Of a DNA stretch of 64,000 nucleotides, positions 60,518 to 64,000 are shown piece by piece. Below the pieces are notes generated by a model. It saw nothing but the letters and a program-made list of their open reading frames with translations. It made no database searches and had not been told where the DNA came from. The stretch is from the NCBI GenBank assembly GCA_934695425.1, contig CAKUVH010000007.1, forward strand, positions 6,820 to 70,819, written 5' to 3'. The number at the start of each line of letters is the position of its first letter. The first letter of the stretch is position 1. The position numbers and the translations under genes were made by a program. The stretch comes from an uncultured Eubacteriales bacterium. Lineage in GTDB: Bacteria; Bacillota; Clostridia; Oscillospirales; Acutalibacteraceae.

Positions 60518-61407
60518 CCTCCGGCATAGAAAGTAAATTTTTAGACAGTTTAAAATTCAATATCTTCTCGTCTTTTCCTGATTCTAAAGCGCTGCTGAAT
60601 TTTTTCCTTGAAAATAAATTCAAGCCTGAATTTTGCAACACAATTATAAAGGACGAAAAAATCATATCGAGCATCCAGGCGTTCCCTCAGGAAATTATCC
60701 TGGACGGAAAATCATTTTCGGCGAAATATATTTATGCAGCGGCGACATTGCCGGATTTTCGAGGGAAAGGATTTATGGAAAAACTCCTTAACTTTACGGC
60801 AGAAATTGAAAGAAAACAAAATACGGATTTTTTATTTTTAGTTCCTTGCTGCGAACAAATAGAAAAATATTACGAAAAAATGGGATATAAAAATTTTTTT
60901 AAGATTCGAAAAATAAATTTTTCGGGTGAGAATTTTAAAAAATTAATAGCGGAAAATGCTTGCAAAGACGCATGTCGGGGCGAGTTCGAGCGCTCTGTGG
61001 AAAAAATATGCAATATGGTGTATAATAATACCAATTATGTGAGATACAGCCGCGAGGATATAAGTTATGCGATAAAATTATACAGCGAATTTTTCACGGG
61101 GAAAGTTGTTACCGCGGGCGAAAATTTTGCGATTTGTCTTTGTCTTGGGAATAATATTCTTAAAATAATGTACTTTTGCGCTGAAAATATTCGGGATTCA
61201 AAATCATTATTGAATGCGATATATAGGGAGTTTCCGAGCTGTTTGGAGTATCAATTTAATATGTGCGCGGAAAATGAATTTTTTAAATCGTATGGTCGTT
61301 CGAAATTTTACGGGATGATTAAACCGCTAAACTTCACCGCAGAAAAGGCAGTAATTAACATCAAAAAAAGTGAAAAATTCGCATATCTCGGGCTGCCTCT
61401 TGACTAA
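60505..61407 (+). CDS. GNAT acetyltransferase with no standard start codon
   Basis: A GNAT family protein of about 300 aa. Clear homology-type sequence starts at IRLLTSGIESKFLDS and contains the acetyl-CoA loop ATLPDFRGKGFMEKLL near residue 80 and CCEQIEKYYEKMGYKNFF. No ATG, GTG or TTG exists in frame before residue 82 (TTG at 60748), which would remove part of the GNAT fold. ATT at 60505 is the likely initiator, overlapping the DUF2156 gene by 13 nt; loss of the start codon is the alternative. Pairing with DUF2156 is common in Clostridia. Confidence 0.75.
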   Translation: MRLLTSGIESKFLDSLKFNIFSSFPDSKALLNFFLENKFKPEFCNTIIKDEKIISSIQAFPQEIILDGKSFSAKYIYAAATLPDFRGKGFMEKLLNFTAEIERKQNTDFLFLVPCCEQIEKYYEKMGYKNFFKIRKINFSGENFKKLIAENACKDACRGEFERSVEKICNMVYNNTNYVRYSREDISYAIKLYSEFFTGKVVTAGENFAICLCLGNNILKIMYFCAENIRDSKSLLNAIYREFPSCLEYQFNMCAENEFFKSYGRSKFYGMIKPLNFTAEKAVINIKKSEKFAYLGLPLD

Positions 61408-61431
61408 TAAATTCTAAAAGGAAAATAAAAA

Positions 61432-62013
61432 ATGAGAAATATAAAATTATATAAAAAAAAATTAAGAACAAAATACAGGGAAATTCGAGAAAATATGGAT
61501 CCCGAAAAAAAGGAAATCCTGGATAATAAGATTCTTAAAAACATATGTATATTATCTGTTTACAAAAAAGCTCGAATAGTTTTTACTTATTATTCAAAAG
61601 ATATAGAAGTAAACACGCACAAATTGATCGAGAAATGCTGGGCCGACGGAAAGACGGTAGCTATTCCGGCTTGCACAAAAGAAAGCAGGCAGATGGAATT
61701 CTATGTGATAAAATCCTTTGACGATATTGAAAAAGGGACATTCGGGCTGATGGAACCGATTAAAGATAAATGCGAAATGGTTACGGATTTATCGAACGGA
61801 CTTTGCATTGTACCGGGATTTTGCTTTGACAACAGCGGCTACAGATTGGGTTACGGATACGGATACTACGACAGGTTTTTGCAGAGATTTCACGGCGAAA
61901 CAATAGGAATTTGTTACACTGCGGGAATTCGAAGGCATCTTTTTCACGGAAATTTTGACAGACCCGTAGATTTGCTTCTGACGGACTCTTTCATAAAAGA
62001 AATTAAAAAATAA
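61432..62013 (+). CDS. 5-formyltetrahydrofolate cyclo-ligase
   Basis: Converts 5-formyl-THF to methenyl-THF with ATP, 193 aa. Basic N-terminus KLRTKYREIRENMDPEKKEI, TYYSKDIEVNTHKLIE, and the diagnostic GYRLGYGYGYYDRFLQRF. Supplies folate for ThyX nearby. AAGGAAAAT precedes the ATG. Confidence 0.94.
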   Translation: MRNIKLYKKKLRTKYREIRENMDPEKKEILDNKILKNICILSVYKKARIVFTYYSKDIEVNTHKLIEKCWADGKTVAIPACTKESRQMEFYVIKSFDDIEKGTFGLMEPIKDKCEMVTDLSNGLCIVPGFCFDNSGYRLGYGYGYYDRFLQRFHGETIGICYTAGIRRHLFHGNFDRPVDLLLTDSFIKEIKK

Positions 62014-62025
62014 GTGGGTTTAAAA

Positions 62026-63171
62026 ATGCAGAAATATTCAAATAAAAAATCTAAAAATAAACACGGATGCTTTTTCAAAATAGGTTGGTTCATATGCCTT
62101 TGCCTGGTATCCGCACTTTTGTCGAGGTACATTCTGGTGGGAATAAACGACATGCTTGCAATAGGAAAATCATCGGAAAGTGTGCTGGTGGAAATCCCTG
62201 AGGGTGCGTCTTTGTCGACGATTGCGAACATACTTAATGAAAAGGGACTAATCTCGGAAAAAGGATTTTTTAAGCTTTATGTAAAAGTTATGAAATCAAA
62301 AAATCAATTTTCATCGGGTTCTTTTGAAATGCAAAAAAATATGGACTATCAATCTATATTAAATCATCTGCAGAGCAATAAAAACGTCAAAAATGTAGTC
62401 GAAGTGACCTTTACCGAAGGAATGAATATTTTGGAGTACAGTGAGCTTTTGGAGAAGAATGATATCTGTTCGAAAGATGAATTTTTAAAGGCCTGCAATT
62501 CGAGCGCCATAAGGGAAAAATATGATTTTCTGAAAGAAATTAAGAATTCATCCAGTCGCCTTTACGCTCTTGAAGGGTACCTCTTCCCCGATACTTATAA
62601 ATTTTATCAGGGAGAGAAAATTTCACAGATAATAGATAAATTGCTTGTGAATTACAAAAAGAAAGTCATTTCACCGACGCAAATAGAGGGCTATGCGGAA
62701 AAAACAAGCATAAAAGATCTTGCCGAGAAAAAGGGATGGTCGGTTGATTATTTAATCACGGTGGCTTCGCTCATCCAAGCAGAGGCGGCCAACAAAGAGG
62801 ATATGTATAAGGTTTCGTCGGTTATAAGCAACCGCTTGGCGACGCTCGAAAGTGACGGCAAGAACAAGTTCGGAGAGTATAATCTTAACAAGCTCCAGCT
62901 TGATGCGACTAGTTATTATCCTTACCGCACCAAGGAGGCCATGAAGGAAAAAGGCGGGAAATCTCGAGGGAAAAACGCCGCAAATTATGACACATATAAA
63001 ATTAAGGGCCTCCCACCCGGACCGATTTGTAACCCGGGAACCGATGCAATTTTAGCTGCGTTGAACCCTGCTCAGACGGACTATTTCTACTATGTGCATT
63101 CGCCGTCGGGACAGGCCTATTACGCCAAAACTAATCCCGAGCACTTGCAGAATATAAGAAATACCGATTGA
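62026..63171 (+). CDS. mltG: Endolytic peptidoglycan transglycosylase MltG
   Basis: Terminates glycan strands during peptidoglycan synthesis, 381 aa. One membrane anchor (residues about 17-42, IGWFICLCLVSALLSRYILV), a LysM-like part, and the YceG catalytic domain. Visible motifs are ALEGYLFPDTYKF, LITVASLIQAEAA (catalytic glutamate) and GLPPGPICNPGTDAI. It ends HLQNIRNTD. The frame opens at a GTG at 62014, but the ATG at 62026 is preferred. Its 3' half is the source of the downstream repeat array. Confidence 0.95.
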   Translation: MQKYSNKKSKNKHGCFFKIGWFICLCLVSALLSRYILVGINDMLAIGKSSESVLVEIPEGASLSTIANILNEKGLISEKGFFKLYVKVMKSKNQFSSGSFEMQKNMDYQSILNHLQSNKNVKNVVEVTFTEGMNILEYSELLEKNDICSKDEFLKACNSSAIREKYDFLKEIKNSSSRLYALEGYLFPDTYKFYQGEKISQIIDKLLVNYKKKVISPTQIEGYAEKTSIKDLAEKKGWSVDYLITVASLIQAEAANKEDMYKVSSVISNRLATLESDGKNKFGEYNLNKLQLDATSYYPYRTKEAMKEKGGKSRGKNAANYDTYKIKGLPPGPICNPGTDAILAALNPAQTDYFYYVHSPSGQAYYAKTNPEHLQNIRNTD

Positions 63172-63211
63172 TATATGTAGTCTTGAAAGTGGCGAGAAAA
63201 CTTCACAAACT

Positions 63212-63352
63212 ATGATACTTAGTCCTGCCGCGCGGAACTATACGATTTTAGCCGCGTTGAACCCTGTTCATACGGATTATTTCTACTATGTGGATTCGGA
63301 CTACGCCAAGACTAATCCAGAGCACTTGCAGAATGTAAGAAATACGGATTAA
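63212..63352 (+). pseudogene. mltG mini-copy 1, 46-codon frame
   Basis: Open frame MILSPAARNYTILAALNPVH, continuing to HLQNVRNTD, the MltG C-terminus. No ribosome-binding site is seen, but the ATG overlaps a preceding TGA (ATGA). Could be a translated micro-ORF or a remnant. Confidence 0.6.
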
Positions 63353-63392
63353 TATATGTAGTCTTGAAAGTGGCGAGAAAACTTCACAAACT

Positions 63393-63533
63393 ATGATACT
63401 CAGTCCTGCCGCCCGACACGATGAGATTTTGGCTGATCTAAACCCTGCTCAGACGGATTATTTCTATTATGTTCATTCGGACTACGCCAAGACTAACCCC
63501 GAGCACCTGCAAAATGTAAGGAATACCGATTAA
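63393..63533 (+). pseudogene. mltG mini-copy 2, 46-codon frame
   Basis: Frame MILSPAARHDEILADLNPAQ to HLQNVRNTD. Compared with copy 1 many differences are at third codon positions. Confidence 0.6.
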
Positions 63534-63573
63534 TATATGTAGTCTTGAAAGCGGCGAGAAAACTTCACAAACT

Positions 63574-63728
63574 ATGATACTCAGTCCTGCCGCGCGGAAC
63601 TATACGATTTTGGCTGCTTGAATCTTGCTCAGACGGATTATTTCTATTATATACATTCGCCGTCGGGACAAGCCTATTACGCCAAAACCAACCCTGAGCA
63701 CCTGCAAAATGTAAGGAATACCGATTAA
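63574..63728 (+). pseudogene. mltG mini-copy 3, frameshifted
   Basis: Starts MILSPAARNYTILAA and then stops at TGA because of a one-base deletion near 63620. It keeps the PSGQA codons absent from copies 1, 2 and 4, so it is closer to the parent mltG in that stretch. Confidence 0.65.
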
Positions 63729-63768
63729 TATATGTAGTCTTGAAAGCGGCGAGAAAACTTCACAAACT

Positions 63769-63909
63769 ATGACACTTAATTTTGCCGACCGACACGATGA
63801 GATTTTGGCTGTTCTAAACCCTGCTCAGACGGACTATTTCTATTATGTACATTTGCACTACGCCAAGACTAATCCTGAGCACTTGCAAAATGTAAGAAAT
63901 ACGGACTGA
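63769..63909 (+). pseudogene. mltG mini-copy 4, 46-codon frame
   Basis: Frame MTLNFADRHDEILAVLNPAQ to HLQNVRNTD, ending in TGA rather than TAA. A further copy starts at 63950 and runs off the window. Confidence 0.6.
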
Positions 63910-64000
63910 TGTATGGAGTATCAAAAGCGGCGAGAAAACTTCACAAACTATGACACTTAATTTTGCCGACCGACACGATGAGATTTTGGCTGTTCTAAAC

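Larger units (their letters stand above)
63172..64000 (+). repeat. Tandem array of ~181-bp mini-copies of the mltG 3' half
   Basis: At least five units continue past the window edge, with ATGs at 63212, 63393, 63574, 63769 and 63950 (spacing 181, 181, 195, 181). Each unit joins three diverged pieces of mltG: the CTTGAA segment (like 62566-62575), a GGCGAGAAAACTTCACAAAC segment (like 62608-62634) and the final codons from ATTTTAGCTGCG to the stop (like 63048-63171). Units 2, 3 and 5 also lack the codons for PSGQA. The intervening mltG sequence is missing from all units. Confidence 0.9.

Noticed and set aside
63172..64000. CRISPR array
   Set aside because: The units are about 181 bp and repeated throughout their length with mltG homology; there are no short repeats separated by unique spacers and no cas genes.

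Overview
The window looks like a chromosome segment of an AT-rich, low-GC Gram-positive bacterium of the class Clostridia. The reasons are the spc/S10/alpha ribosomal gene order with a KOW-domain gene and map between secY and infA, Zn-ribbon forms of S14 and adenylate kinase, a CIRCE-controlled groES-groEL, an AbrB-type regulator, spmA-spmB, a BofC-like protein and a DUF421-DUF4363 pair. One gene does not fit a free-living clostridium: an ATP/ADP translocase (15195-16706) of the type used by intracellular bacteria to take ATP from a host. Together with several unfamiliar secreted or host-facing proteins, this suggests a host-associated, possibly intracellular, energy-parasitic Clostridia member. 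From memory, Clostridia endosymbionts of protists with such a translocase have been described; I cannot confirm that this is one.

Layout. 1-14801 (minus) is a continuous ribosomal protein superoperon from rpsJ to rpoA, running off the left edge. It has one promoter before rpsJ (15084-15112) and a roughly 275-nt leader. A 62-codon membrane protein gene is inserted between rplW and rplB. 15.2-26.1 kb (minus) holds the translocase, a BspA-like LRR protein and an operon nfo - phosphoesterase/beta-helix protein - vanY-like - gltX - glnS. 26.2-30.5 kb (plus) has a 62-aa hydrophobic peptide and a 1313-aa repeat protein with a double-glycine leader. 30.6-33.9 kb (minus) is a three-gene surface-glycan cluster. 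34.1-35.1 kb is DUF421-DUF4363. 35.2-38.8 kb (minus) is a 1187-aa helical protein of unknown function. Then come groESL, mnmA, abrB, spmAB and a cysteine-containing peptide with a double-glycine leader-like start. 44.2-49.0 kb (minus) is yebC-polA-rimI-tsaD.

49.2-57.2 kb (minus) is the most unusual region: a cluster of seven small secreted or membrane proteins. Six share an N-terminal MNKKLL-type signal sequence, a short linker, a glycine-rich hydrophobic segment and a weakly conserved alpha/beta domain, followed by tails that differ completely (acidic 13-residue repeats, coiled coil, low complexity). Nearly every member has its own promoter of almost identical form (TTTACA-17-TATAAT), and the tlc promoter is very similar. 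One member is frameshifted and another is shortened by an in-frame stop, so the family appears to be evolving quickly. The right end has tRNA-Ala, a BofC-like protein, thyX, tmk, a DUF2156-GNAT pair, a 5-formyl-THF cyclo-ligase gene and mltG.

After mltG, an array of about 181-bp units runs off the right edge. Each unit is a miniature, internally deleted copy of the 3' half of mltG, and most still encode a 46-codon reading frame ending in the MltG C-terminus.
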